This document shows, one piece after another, positions 8,700 through 17,114 of a stretch of DNA of 37,189 bases; position 1 is the stretch's first letter; each line of letters begins with the position of its first letter. The stretch lies in the NCBI GenBank assembly GCA_030550115.1, contig JAUQPY010000005.1, positions 1 to 37,189 on the forward strand, given 5' to 3'. Source of the DNA: Microcaldota archaeon. Its GTDB lineage: Archaea; Micrarchaeota; Micrarchaeia; Anstonellales; J096. The translations under genes were made by a program, and so were the position numbers. The notes under the pieces are model-generated. The model had not been told where the DNA came from. It did no database searches and saw only the letters and a list, made by a program, of their open reading frames with translations.

Positions 8700-9971
8700 T
8701 CATCTGAATAGAATACTTATAAAAATAAGCATAATGAGACTAAACGATAGTATTTTGAGCAAAATTCTTCCCCTATCCTTGAGGATAGTTTCTAGTACTT
8801 GCCCACCATCTATAAAGTACACTGGAAACATATTAGTTATTGATATTATCAGATTCAATGAGAATAACATGAATAATAAATTGTATAAAAAGTCTAGAAA
8901 TGGATTATCATAGATTCTGAATATAGAATTTGAGGGTAGGGGTGAATACTTCACGTACCTATTCAATTGGAAATTTCCGTAATTTGTCTCTAGAATGGAA
9001 TCGTTATTGAGAAATGCTGCTGTACACGGCACACCATCTATTTTCTTAATAATTACATATTTATCTGGAATTACATCATTACTTATACAGGCTCCTACTA
9101 TAGAGAAGGGTTCAGTTAATATTAGAAATACCCATAGAACCAAGAAAAAGATCATGCTGAAAAACAAATTTACTCCTACTCCAGCTAATAATATATCTGT
9201 TTTCTTAGAGCTCTCTGTTAGGTTCTTGAACTGATCATCGTCAGGCTCTACAAAAGCTCCTACAGGAATTGCCCCGTATGTTATTAATCCTGTACTCCTA
9301 ATAGGTATATTGTATCTCATAGCAATAACAGCATGAGCAAGTTCGTGTACTATCATAACAAACCCTAGAGCAAATATAGATTCAAGAAATGGTAAGGTAA
9401 TGCCTGGAATTAGAGGAGATACTATAGTACTACTTACCTGCCCTTCTAATGATATCTCTCTCCATAGTCTTAAGAATCCGTTCAGTAGGGAGAATACAAA
9501 CCAACCTATCACTCCACTCAACAATAATATAAGAGATGATAGGGAGATAGGCGGGGAATAGGAAGTGCTATTGGTAATTACAAATTTGGATAGAGCGATT
9601 TGATACATTATCGCTATTATAAACATTAACATTATTGATGTTAAATATGTTAATATTCTATGTTTATACTTTTGTGGAAAGAGAAAAATTCCTAGAAACC
9701 CAAACATAACATGGAAGGCAATTCTTGAGAGAAATGTTATAAATTCGCTTAACCATATGAAATCTTTTATTATATTGTTAAACCTGACTGTTCTAATCAT
9801 GTTAAATAATCCCATTACTGGTTCAGCTCTATAGAATATATACAGAGAATATGCTGATAAGAACCCCCATATTCCTAATAGGATTAGGGCTAATAGGGAA
9901 GAGATTGATGAATCAACTAAAATTTTGATAAGTATAGATGTAGCTAGAAAGATCGCTATATATCCAACCAT
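8700..9971 (-). CDS. Membrane-embedded site-2-type metalloprotease (M50)
   Basis: HELAH motif in a TM segment plus NMFPVYFIDGGQVLE (NPxxxxDG-like) motif; multiple TM segments. Confidence 0.88.
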   Translation of the reverse strand: MVGYIAIFLATSILIKILVDSSISSLLALILLGIWGFLSAYSLYIFYRAEPVMGLFNMIRTVRFNNIIKDFIWLSEFITFLSRIAFHVMFGFLGIFLFPQKYKHRILTYLTSIMLMFIIAIMYQIALSKFVITNSTSYSPPISLSSLILLLSGVIGWFVFSLLNGFLRLWREISLEGQVSSTIVSPLIPGITLPFLESIFALGFVMIVHELAHAVIAMRYNIPIRSTGLITYGAIPVGAFVEPDDDQFKNLTESSKKTDILLAGVGVNLFFSMIFFLVLWVFLILTEPFSIVGACISNDVIPDKYVIIKKIDGVPCTAAFLNNDSILETNYGNFQLNRYVKYSPLPSNSIFRIYDNPFLDFLYNLLFMLFSLNLIISITNMFPVYFIDGGQVLETILKDRGRILLKILSFSLIMLIFISILFR

Positions 9972-11197
9972 TCTCCAACGCCTATTGATCTAGCATCATA
10001 ACCCAGCTCAGATCTCAATTCTTCCTCGAATATTTCGCTAGAATCAGAATGAACTAGAATGATCTTTTCAGGTTGAACTCTATCTATGAAGTTGAGTATA
10101 TCTTCCCTATCAGCATGTGCAGATAGGCTAAAATTATAAACTGGTAAATCCACTTTCAACTCCACATCATTCAATTTGATTTTACCAAAATTTATCAATC
10201 TATATCCATTACTCTGTTTAACCTGATATCCAGTAAGGATTATTCTGGATTTTCTATTCAAGTTAAATACGTAGTAGAGTGCAGGCCCCCCTTCCAACAT
10301 ACCTGAAGATGATATTATTATAGCTGGTTCATCTGTGATTTTAGATCTCTTCCTATTATTCTCTACTTCCTCTATACTATTCAATTTAGATATGAATTTA
10401 GGATCATTCAGTTCATTGTAATATGCTTTATATACTCTGTTTATCTTCTTGCCAAGACCATCAACATATATAGGAACTCTATTCTTATATCTCTCCACTA
10501 ATATCGATATTAATTCCTGGGTTCTCCCTAGAGAGAATGCGGGAAATAGAGCTACACCACCATTGTCTAGGGTCTGATCAACTACTTCATATATTCTATC
10601 AATCTGACTTTTTCTATCTGGATGATTTTGATACCAATAAGTAGATTCTATTATCAGAACATCTGTATCAGGAGGGTTATCAGCTTTTCTTAATAGCTCA
10701 GTATTTTTGTATTTGAAATCTCCTGTATAAAGTATTGTTCTATCTTTTATTTCTATGTTTATCATTGCTGCCCCTAACAAATGCCCTGCATACAGAGCCA
10801 TGAATCGGATTCCATGAGACGAGTTCCATAGGTTGTAATCTAGCAGTTCTGCTCTCCTCAGTATTGTTTTAACATCTCTAACTGAGTAGTCTGGTTTTCT
10901 ATTGTTTAGTTTAGCTACTTTTATAGCATCTATCCACATATGCTCTGATTCTAACAGAGTGGGTTTGGTTAGAAAAAGAGGGATTTTAGATGCTAGTGCG
11001 GGTACATATCCAGAATGATCCATATGCGCATGAGATAATATGAGGAATTTTAGATTATCCTGAATGATAGGGTATTCTATACCCCTATCCTCTAGAACCT
11101 TTATACCCGCATCTAGACCAAACCTCAATCCATTATAGTCCACTACAAAATGGGATCTCCCCACCTCTCTTCCAGCACCTCCACAGAACAATTTCAT
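9956..11197 (-). CDS. Beta-CASP metallo-beta-lactamase ribonuclease (aCPSF2-like)
   Basis: LSHAHMDHSG, GHLLGAA, TGDFKY, LSAHADRED motifs; start placed at ATG 11197 (track start is GTG 11206). Confidence 0.9.
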   Translation of the reverse strand: MKLFCGGAGREVGRSHFVVDYNGLRFGLDAGIKVLEDRGIEYPIIQDNLKFLILSHAHMDHSGYVPALASKIPLFLTKPTLLESEHMWIDAIKVAKLNNRKPDYSVRDVKTILRRAELLDYNLWNSSHGIRFMALYAGHLLGAAMINIEIKDRTILYTGDFKYKNTELLRKADNPPDTDVLIIESTYWYQNHPDRKSQIDRIYEVVDQTLDNGGVALFPAFSLGRTQELISILVERYKNRVPIYVDGLGKKINRVYKAYYNELNDPKFISKLNSIEEVENNRKRSKITDEPAIIISSSGMLEGGPALYYVFNLNRKSRIILTGYQVKQSNGYRLINFGKIKLNDVELKVDLPVYNFSLSAHADREDILNFIDRVQPEKIILVHSDSSEIFEEELRSELGYDARSIGVGEWLDI

Positions 11198-11204
11198 ATT
11201 ATAC

Positions 11205-11265
11205 ACCTTCAGCTTTGGGTCTTTTCCTCACCATAATCAGATTCATCCGATTTTCATCACACCGG
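11205..11265 (-). ncRNA. C/D-box guide sRNA candidate
   Basis: Minus strand GTGATGA(C)-aaatcggatgaat-CTGA(D')-tt-ATGGTGA(C')-ggaaaagacccaaag-CTGA(D); TATA-like ttatttaaac at 11285-11293 about 25 nt upstream. Confidence 0.75.
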
Positions 11266-11292
11266 AATTATATAGGATGTTTTTTATTTAAA

Positions 11293-11820
11293 CTAATCCT
11301 TAAAAACCCTTTTCTTGATCCTCTCATTTTGAAAGCCTTCTATTCTTTTTATAGCTTCATCAACGAATGGTTCAGGATCATCTATAGCATCTAGTGAGAA
11401 CTCACTCAATTTGATATCAGTTGCAGCAGTAGAAATTATTACTTGTCCTACCCCAAGTAATCTGTGTATTATATCATATCTAATAGCAATATTCTGGATT
11501 TTAACATATGGGATCCTCTCTATTCTCTTCCTTATAATCCCGTATTCTATTATCAGATTGTGGTCGGTAAAAGTATACTTAAAATTCCTCCATTTCAATT
11601 CAATGTAGATATAGTATATGAAGAGTAATATTGATAGCCCAATTAATCCTAATATGAACATCGTATCGAATATTAAAGAAAGAGGGTTTACGAATATGTT
11701 AGTTATGAAGCTCAATATTATCAAAATTATCATAACTCCTAGAATACTTAAAACTACATTTAGCATCCATATGAGTTTTACTTTAGGGGATAGATTGTAG
11801 GCTGTATTTAACTTTATCAT
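11293..11820 (-). CDS. Membrane protein with bacterial PH-like (YdbS/bPH2) domain
   Basis: Two N-terminal TM segments then WRNFKYTFTDHNLIIEYGIIRKRIERIPYVKIQNIAIRYDIIHRLLGVGQVIISTAA. Confidence 0.85.
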   Translation of the reverse strand: MIKLNTAYNLSPKVKLIWMLNVVLSILGVMIILIILSFITNIFVNPLSLIFDTMFILGLIGLSILLFIYYIYIELKWRNFKYTFTDHNLIIEYGIIRKRIERIPYVKIQNIAIRYDIIHRLLGVGQVIISTAATDIKLSEFSLDAIDDPEPFVDEAIKRIEGFQNERIKKRVFKD

Positions 11821-11845
11821 TATATTTGATTTTAATAATATTTTT

Positions 11846-12055
11846 TTAAAGTTTATTCATAATTTCCTCTGCAGTACTGGTAAGTCTAAGTATACTATTT
11901 AGTATCTGTCTGGCCCTTATGGAGTTTTCTGAGGATATTTTAACTACTAACCTATCCGAATCTAATTCCATATCAAAACCTCCAGCCTTGTATATCGGAT
12001 ATAGAAGATTATATAGGGCCTTAGGATCCTCTCTAAACTCTAGAATTATCAACAT
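11846..12055 (-). CDS. KEOPS complex subunit Pcc1
   Basis: 69 aa; LVVKISSENSIRARQILNSILRLTSTAEEIM matches Pcc1 C-terminal pattern. Confidence 0.72.
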   Translation of the reverse strand: MLIILEFREDPKALYNLLYPIYKAGGFDMELDSDRLVVKISSENSIRARQILNSILRLTSTAEEIMNKL

Positions 12056-12345
12056 TTTAGACCAAACACCTTATAATAGCCTCTATTAGTATCCAATATG
12101 ACAGCTGTTGGACACCTATCTACGTAGATACTTTCATTATAATCGTATGTCATATTGCCTGGGAATACTGTAAGAGAATACACCTTAACATTAGTATTTA
12201 GTTCGAAAATCAATCTACCCTCATCGTATTTTATAGATATCAAGCTCTCCAGCTCTTTTGGTTTTATTACGTATTTTGATCCCCAAAGAACCATCATGAT
12301 AGCTATTATCAATAACCACATCGTAAGTATATATTCTAATCTCAT
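12049..12345 (-). CDS. Hypothetical single-TM protein with extracytoplasmic domain
   Basis: N-terminal TM, NMT/NES sequons and two cysteines; ATGA overlap with upstream gene. Confidence 0.65.
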   Translation of the reverse strand: MRLEYILTMWLLIIAIMMVLWGSKYVIKPKELESLISIKYDEGRLIFELNTNVKVYSLTVFPGNMTYDYNESIYVDRCPTAVILDTNRGYYKVFGLKC

Positions 12346-13775
12346 CTTACATCCCTATTATCAGAAACATAATTTCCATAATCAATAGTAAGATTCTTCC
12401 ACCAGTTATTCCCAACAATAGATCTGATCTGTGATTCAACTGGTTTTGCTATTCTTAGAGCTTCCTGAACATGTCTACTAAGAATATACTCCTCCTCATC
12501 CAAAACAGCTAGATCTCCAGCAACCCTAATGATCCCTCCTAAGTATCTTAGTCTCAGAGTTAATCCATTAACATCATCATAGCTCTTAGCTATCATCTTA
12601 GAGACTTTTATTATCTCGTGTAGAGCAGAGATATGTGCATGAGGAATTTTACCATCATTAACTATTTCCTGGGCTACAAATTGATATGTTTTGTATATAT
12701 TCTCCTCATTGATTGGCATCCATGTGTTCAACAGTATTTCATATCCATAACCTGATATTCTATTTCTTAGCGCTGGATGTATACTCTCTAAATCAACTAC
12801 ATTAATAGCTCCTACCAATATGAAATCACATGGTACGTTTTCTACCTTAACTACTGCTCCAGTCCCATGTGTGTTCTTAGCAGCAATAGGAAACTTTTTA
12901 TCTTGCATAGCTGTTAGCAATCCTCTCTGAATATTGGGTTCCATTGTGGATAGTTCGTCTATATATAGAATTCCTTCATGAGCCTCATGTACTGCACCTG
13001 GAACTACTCTCTCATGGTGGGGAGAACCTAGATCTGGATGGGCCCCATACGGATCATGTTCTACATCACCGAACATCTCAGATTCAGTCTTAGCTACTAC
13101 CTGGACGAATAGAGGCCTATCAAATGGAACTATTATTTTTCTATCATAATTATCCATATCTATTCTGGACAGGATTGCATCAGGTATAGGAGTATTATCT
13201 TTAGGTTTTTGATATTTATAGACTTTATCATCATCAACAAAATATATTTCCATTACATAATCTCCATTATCTAAAATCGTGTTCTTGGTAATGAAATTCC
13301 TCTTCTTATCAAACTTATACATAAAAGTAGGATTTCTGGAAGAAGATTTTTTGTTTAGACAGTAAGGACAGATATCCTTGCTAGGTTCACTATAACCTCC
13401 ACATTGTTTGCATCTTATCCCAAGTTTATCAGCTACATCATCAGGGATCATCTCGTAAGGTATTGGTTTTAGGTTGTATTCAAATTGATTTTTCCCATCT
13501 CTACGTTCAATTCTTAATATCGGTCTTTGAGGTTTCTTTGGGTTGTACTGGACAGAAATTTGCTCTTTGGGTAGTGGTAGTGCGCTTGCCATCGCCCTTC
13601 CTATCATGCTCTTACCAATTCCTGGAGGACCTACTAGAAGTATGTGCCTTCTCTGTTTAACAGCCATCTTTACCAATCTTATTGCATTATCCTGTCCAAT
13701 TATCTTTTGAAACTCATCATTTGGTATCTTTATATCTTTAGTAGAAAATATATCATCGACTGACTTTACAATCAT
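12342..13775 (-). CDS. LonB-type AAA+ ATPase lacking the S16 protease domain
   Basis: Walker A GPPGIGKS, FGDVEHDPYGAHPDLGSPHHERVVPGAVHEAHEGILYIDELSTM (LonB-type), CxxC-x11-CxxC insert; ends before a protease domain. Confidence 0.85.
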   Translation of the reverse strand: MIVKSVDDIFSTKDIKIPNDEFQKIIGQDNAIRLVKMAVKQRRHILLVGPPGIGKSMIGRAMASALPLPKEQISVQYNPKKPQRPILRIERRDGKNQFEYNLKPIPYEMIPDDVADKLGIRCKQCGGYSEPSKDICPYCLNKKSSSRNPTFMYKFDKKRNFITKNTILDNGDYVMEIYFVDDDKVYKYQKPKDNTPIPDAILSRIDMDNYDRKIIVPFDRPLFVQVVAKTESEMFGDVEHDPYGAHPDLGSPHHERVVPGAVHEAHEGILYIDELSTMEPNIQRGLLTAMQDKKFPIAAKNTHGTGAVVKVENVPCDFILVGAINVVDLESIHPALRNRISGYGYEILLNTWMPINEENIYKTYQFVAQEIVNDGKIPHAHISALHEIIKVSKMIAKSYDDVNGLTLRLRYLGGIIRVAGDLAVLDEEEYILSRHVQEALRIAKPVESQIRSIVGNNWWKNLTIDYGNYVSDNRDVR

Positions 13776-13795
13776 ATATCTATAAACAAAATTTC

Positions 13796-13806
13796 TTTTT
13801 TTAAAA
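13796..13806. promoter_or_regulatory. Shared TATA box between LonB-like ATPase and M24 peptidase genes
   Basis: tttttttaaaa; TA centre about 27 nt from 13775 and 20 nt from 13823. Confidence 0.5.
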
Positions 13807-13822
13807 CTATCATCACTGTATT

Positions 13823-14740
13823 ATGGAGTACCTCATCCCATCATCGTCACATTTAAGATACTTTACAGGATTGGATATAGAACATATTTTTATGTTCCAG
13901 AATACAATTTATACTTACGATCTGAACATGAAATTAGTGAAAGCATCTTACAGAGGAAATGTAAAACATATACAATACTTATTTGAAGATTTGAAAAACA
14001 GAGATATAAAAGCCCCTCTAAAAAATTTAGATGCCAGATTCTATAACAAAATATCTAAGTACGTAAGATCGATTCAAGATTGTACAGATGAGTTCTATCT
14101 GATAAGAATGAACAAAGAACCATATGAATTTAATAGGATACGACGGGCTGCTATGAATAGCTTGAGGGTTATGTATGATCTCGTAGATGAGATAGATCCT
14201 TCGATGACTGAGAAAGAGATAGAGGCTCTACTAAAGATCAGAACTGCAAATCACGAACTATCCTTTAGACCTATTGTAGCTTCGTATAGTAATGCAAAAT
14301 ATCCACATTACTATGCAAGAGATGTTAAGATTGGAGCTGGAGTGATGATAGATTTTGGAATAGAATATAGAGGGTACAAAGCAGATATAACTGATTTTGT
14401 GATATTTGATAGTGGATATTTACAAGATAAATATAGTAAATTACAGAAAATATTCAAATATATAGTTGATCGATTATCTCCTGGTATGTTAGCCAGCAAG
14501 TTACACAAAATCTATATAGAGGCGTATAAAAAGTATGATCTCCCTCTACCTCCGCATGCTATAGGTCATGGAATAGGGTTAGATATTCATGAATACCCTA
14601 TATTATCTGAATCCTCTGATCACGTTCTTATGAATACTATAATCACCATAGAACCAGGTTACTATAATGATAGATATGGTATGAGATATGAGAGGGATGT
14701 GATAATATATGATGATGGAATTGAAGTTTTAGATATCTAA
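13823..14740 (+). CDS. Xaa-Pro aminopeptidase/M24 metallopeptidase
   Basis: IDFGIEYRGYKADITDF, HAIGHGIGLDIHEYP, ITIEPGYY, RYERDV metal-ligand motifs. Confidence 0.9.
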   Translation: MEYLIPSSSHLRYFTGLDIEHIFMFQNTIYTYDLNMKLVKASYRGNVKHIQYLFEDLKNRDIKAPLKNLDARFYNKISKYVRSIQDCTDEFYLIRMNKEPYEFNRIRRAAMNSLRVMYDLVDEIDPSMTEKEIEALLKIRTANHELSFRPIVASYSNAKYPHYYARDVKIGAGVMIDFGIEYRGYKADITDFVIFDSGYLQDKYSKLQKIFKYIVDRLSPGMLASKLHKIYIEAYKKYDLPLPPHAIGHGIGLDIHEYPILSESSDHVLMNTIITIEPGYYNDRYGMRYERDVIIYDDGIEVLDI

Positions 14741-15100
14741 TACAATCTCTAATCTATTGTTTTCATATTTCAAGTCCCAATATGTGGCAGCTTTTATATT
14801 GGTGCTCCACTGTCCAGGCTCATAGAAGACTTCTAACTTACATTTAAACTCCTTGAGCTCTTTTATTGTATATGATATTGGCCTTACTGATCGTATTTCT
14901 AGCTCAGCTATTATCGAATTTACTAATTGTACAAAAAACAGATCAGGGTACTCCTCATCAATATGTATTATGAAACTCTCCTCACTACTCTTCCCTTCTG
15001 GAACCCTTAGTACATAACCGACTAATTCCCTAACAATAGTATTTAAATCCCCGGAAATCACTAATTTAATATCAGCTGTATGATCCTCAATTCTTAGCAT
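14729..15100 (-). CDS. Archease
   Basis: DHTADIKLVISG N-terminus, 123 aa, ATYWDLKYE C-terminus. Confidence 0.85.
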   Translation of the reverse strand: MLRIEDHTADIKLVISGDLNTIVRELVGYVLRVPEGKSSEESFIIHIDEEYPDLFFVQLVNSIIAELEIRSVRPISYTIKELKEFKCKLEVFYEPGQWSTNIKAATYWDLKYENNRLEIVLDI

Positions 15101-15515
15101 TTCTGTCTCTGAAATATTGATCGTATCCAGGTCCCAATACTAAAAATTCTCTGCGTCCAATCTTCTCTACTCTAATAAATTCTCTGTTCATTAGCTCCAA
15201 GAATTCTTCTTTAGAGAGCTTTCTAGTGGCCTCTGAACGAGGAATCTTCCCATGAACCTTTATTGCCCCAATTATCTTCAATTGCTTATCAGATAATTCC
15301 CTATTCTCATAATACTTGGCAATTCTATCTACATAATTAGGTTTTATCTCCATGATTAGATGATTGTTCTTTACAGTTATCCATAATACAGTATCCTTAT
15401 ACTTCTCATTCAACCTATCTATGATTTCCTGTATATTTCTATCTTGTAGATTATCCAAAGGTATCCCATTAGGTTTTAGAAACAACAATCCTTCAATTAC
15501 TTCATCATCCATCAT
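15087..15515 (-). CDS. scpB: Segregation and condensation protein B
   Basis: EVIEGLLFL...LSDKQLKIIGAIKVHGKIPRSEA; adjacent to scpA. Confidence 0.82.
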   Translation of the reverse strand: MMDDEVIEGLLFLKPNGIPLDNLQDRNIQEIIDRLNEKYKDTVLWITVKNNHLIMEIKPNYVDRIAKYYENRELSDKQLKIIGAIKVHGKIPRSEATRKLSKEEFLELMNREFIRVEKIGRREFLVLGPGYDQYFRDRNAKN

Positions 15516-16143
15516 TCCTCACCCTAACAATCTTAATATCTTCAAAAGGTTTGGATTGATAGAAATCGAGCTTTCCATCGTTACTAAGAATCAAAAGAGA
15601 CAGGAAATTCTCCACTCTATCCCCAGGGATATCTGAGAACATAATCTCATCAGCAATCATATCTAAAAATCTCCTAAGCTTTATTTCAAAATCCTCTCGA
15701 TCTGTAATAAATATATGATCAATTGGTTGTGTATTGATTTGGATTTCAGTATTTACTCTTCTTGTTGAACTGTATCTCTTCATGTATTTTCTTATAATTT
15801 TAATCAGATACTTTAGAGATACGGGGATCTTCCTAGCAGGTCTTTTGAGCTCCCTGATTTCATGAGTGTAATCCATATTATCAGCAATATCTACATTACT
15901 ATATTCTGGAATATTTAGCATTAGAGCTCTATATTTAAGAATTATAGCATAAGCTAATAATAGATCTCCAGTAATCTTAAAATCTACCTGTTCGATTCTT
16001 TCCTTTATCTTCTGAGCTAACAGCTCTAAGTCTAAATCCCACGGATCTAGCCTATTAGTCATTACCAAATCTACTAACACTCTTTTCCAATCCGATCTCT
16101 CTACAATTCTCTCTATATCCATATTGATTATATTTACATTCAT
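15505..16143 (-). CDS. scpA: Segregation and condensation protein A
   Basis: DPWDLDLELLAQKIKERIEQVDFKITGDLLLAYAIILKYRALML kleisin N-terminal motif. Confidence 0.88.
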   Translation of the reverse strand: MNVNIINMDIERIVERSDWKRVLVDLVMTNRLDPWDLDLELLAQKIKERIEQVDFKITGDLLLAYAIILKYRALMLNIPEYSNVDIADNMDYTHEIRELKRPARKIPVSLKYLIKIIRKYMKRYSSTRRVNTEIQINTQPIDHIFITDREDFEIKLRRFLDMIADEIMFSDIPGDRVENFLSLLILSNDGKLDFYQSKPFEDIKIVRVRNDG

Positions 16144-16154
16144 CTATTTTTAAG

Positions 16155-16212
16155 TTTATCAGCCGCTGTCGGTCTCATCATAACTCAGAGGTTGTCTATT
16201 TCATCAACAGCT
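16155..16212 (-). ncRNA. C/D-box guide sRNA
   Basis: Minus strand TTGATGA(C)-aatagacaacct-CTGA(D')-gtt-ATGATGA(C')-gaccgacagcgg-CTGA(D): two 12-nt guides, 3-nt spacer; TATA-like attattaaat about 25 nt upstream. Confidence 0.85.
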
Positions 16213-16241
16213 TTTAATTAGTGTTATATTATTAAATAGTT

Positions 16242-17114
16242 ATGCTTAGACTCTTAAATGATCTAGTGAAAATACCTACTGTAACTACTAGAGAGGAGAT
16301 TTTCATTAGCAGTATACTAGAGATATTGCCGGATAATGCATTAATTGTGGATAAAAACATATTCATCCCGGGAAGATCTAGATTCGTATTTGCAGCACAT
16401 TATGATACTATTGGTATAGTATTAGAGGATTATTTAAGTAGTGATATGTATGTTGTTGGTAAGAGAGGATTGATAGATGTTAAAAGAGGTTATATGTTCA
16501 GAACATTATCTGATAACGAGGATATCGTTGGAATCGCTGCAGATGAGAATACTATACATCTAATCCAACCATCCGAAGAATTACCAGAGTTACAACCTTT
16601 CCAATATTATCCAAATATGATTATTACAAATACTAAAATAATCTCCCCAAATCTAGATAATAAGCTTGGAGTTGCCGTTCTACTAGATCTCCTTAGGAAT
16701 TATGATATCGCTATTCTATTATTAGCTGGAGAGGAACAGGGTACTACTAGATTGTCTAGAGTTATAAAACACCTGGAAGGGCGTGATATAATATGCATTG
16801 ATTCCACATCAGCTATCAATCCACATGATGAGAGAGGTATCGATAGAGTTAGCTACAGAGCCATAGAGGGTGCAGGTACGGGAAATATTGCTCCAAAAGA
16901 TCTGGTTGAAACGATTAGAAAATATATCTCTAGAGAAGCAATATCCTATTCTATTCATCAGATCAGTGATGCCACTGCTATGTTTAGATATGGACTTAGA
17001 GCAATAAATATCTCCTATCCAGTCAGATATTTGCACAGTCCGATGGAAATTGCAGATAGAGACGATATAGATGAATTGGTTGAATTGCTAATTAATATTA
17101 TAAGAGATTCTTAA
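16242..17114 (+). CDS. M42-family (glutamyl aminopeptidase-like) metallopeptidase
   Basis: FAAHYDTIG, SPNLDNKLGVAVLLDLL, LLAGEEQG, YLHSPMEIADRDDI motifs. Confidence 0.88.
   Translation: MLRLLNDLVKIPTVTTREEIFISSILEILPDNALIVDKNIFIPGRSRFVFAAHYDTIGIVLEDYLSSDMYVVGKRGLIDVKRGYMFRTLSDNEDIVGIAADENTIHLIQPSEELPELQPFQYYPNMIITNTKIISPNLDNKLGVAVLLDLLRNYDIAILLLAGEEQGTTRLSRVIKHLEGRDIICIDSTSAINPHDERGIDRVSYRAIEGAGTGNIAPKDLVETIRKYISREAISYSIHQISDATAMFRYGLRAINISYPVRYLHSPMEIADRDDIDELVELLINIIRDS

Noticed and set aside
12342-13775. LonB-like ATPase as a proteasome-docking unfoldase via C-terminal HbYX
   Set aside because: C-terminus is ...SDNRDVR, which is not HbYX; any proteasome link would need other evidence.
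14961-14990. Half C/D motif (ttgatga...ctga) inside the archease gene
   Set aside because: Only one C and one D element with an 8-nt spacer within conserved coding sequence; no C'/D' half.
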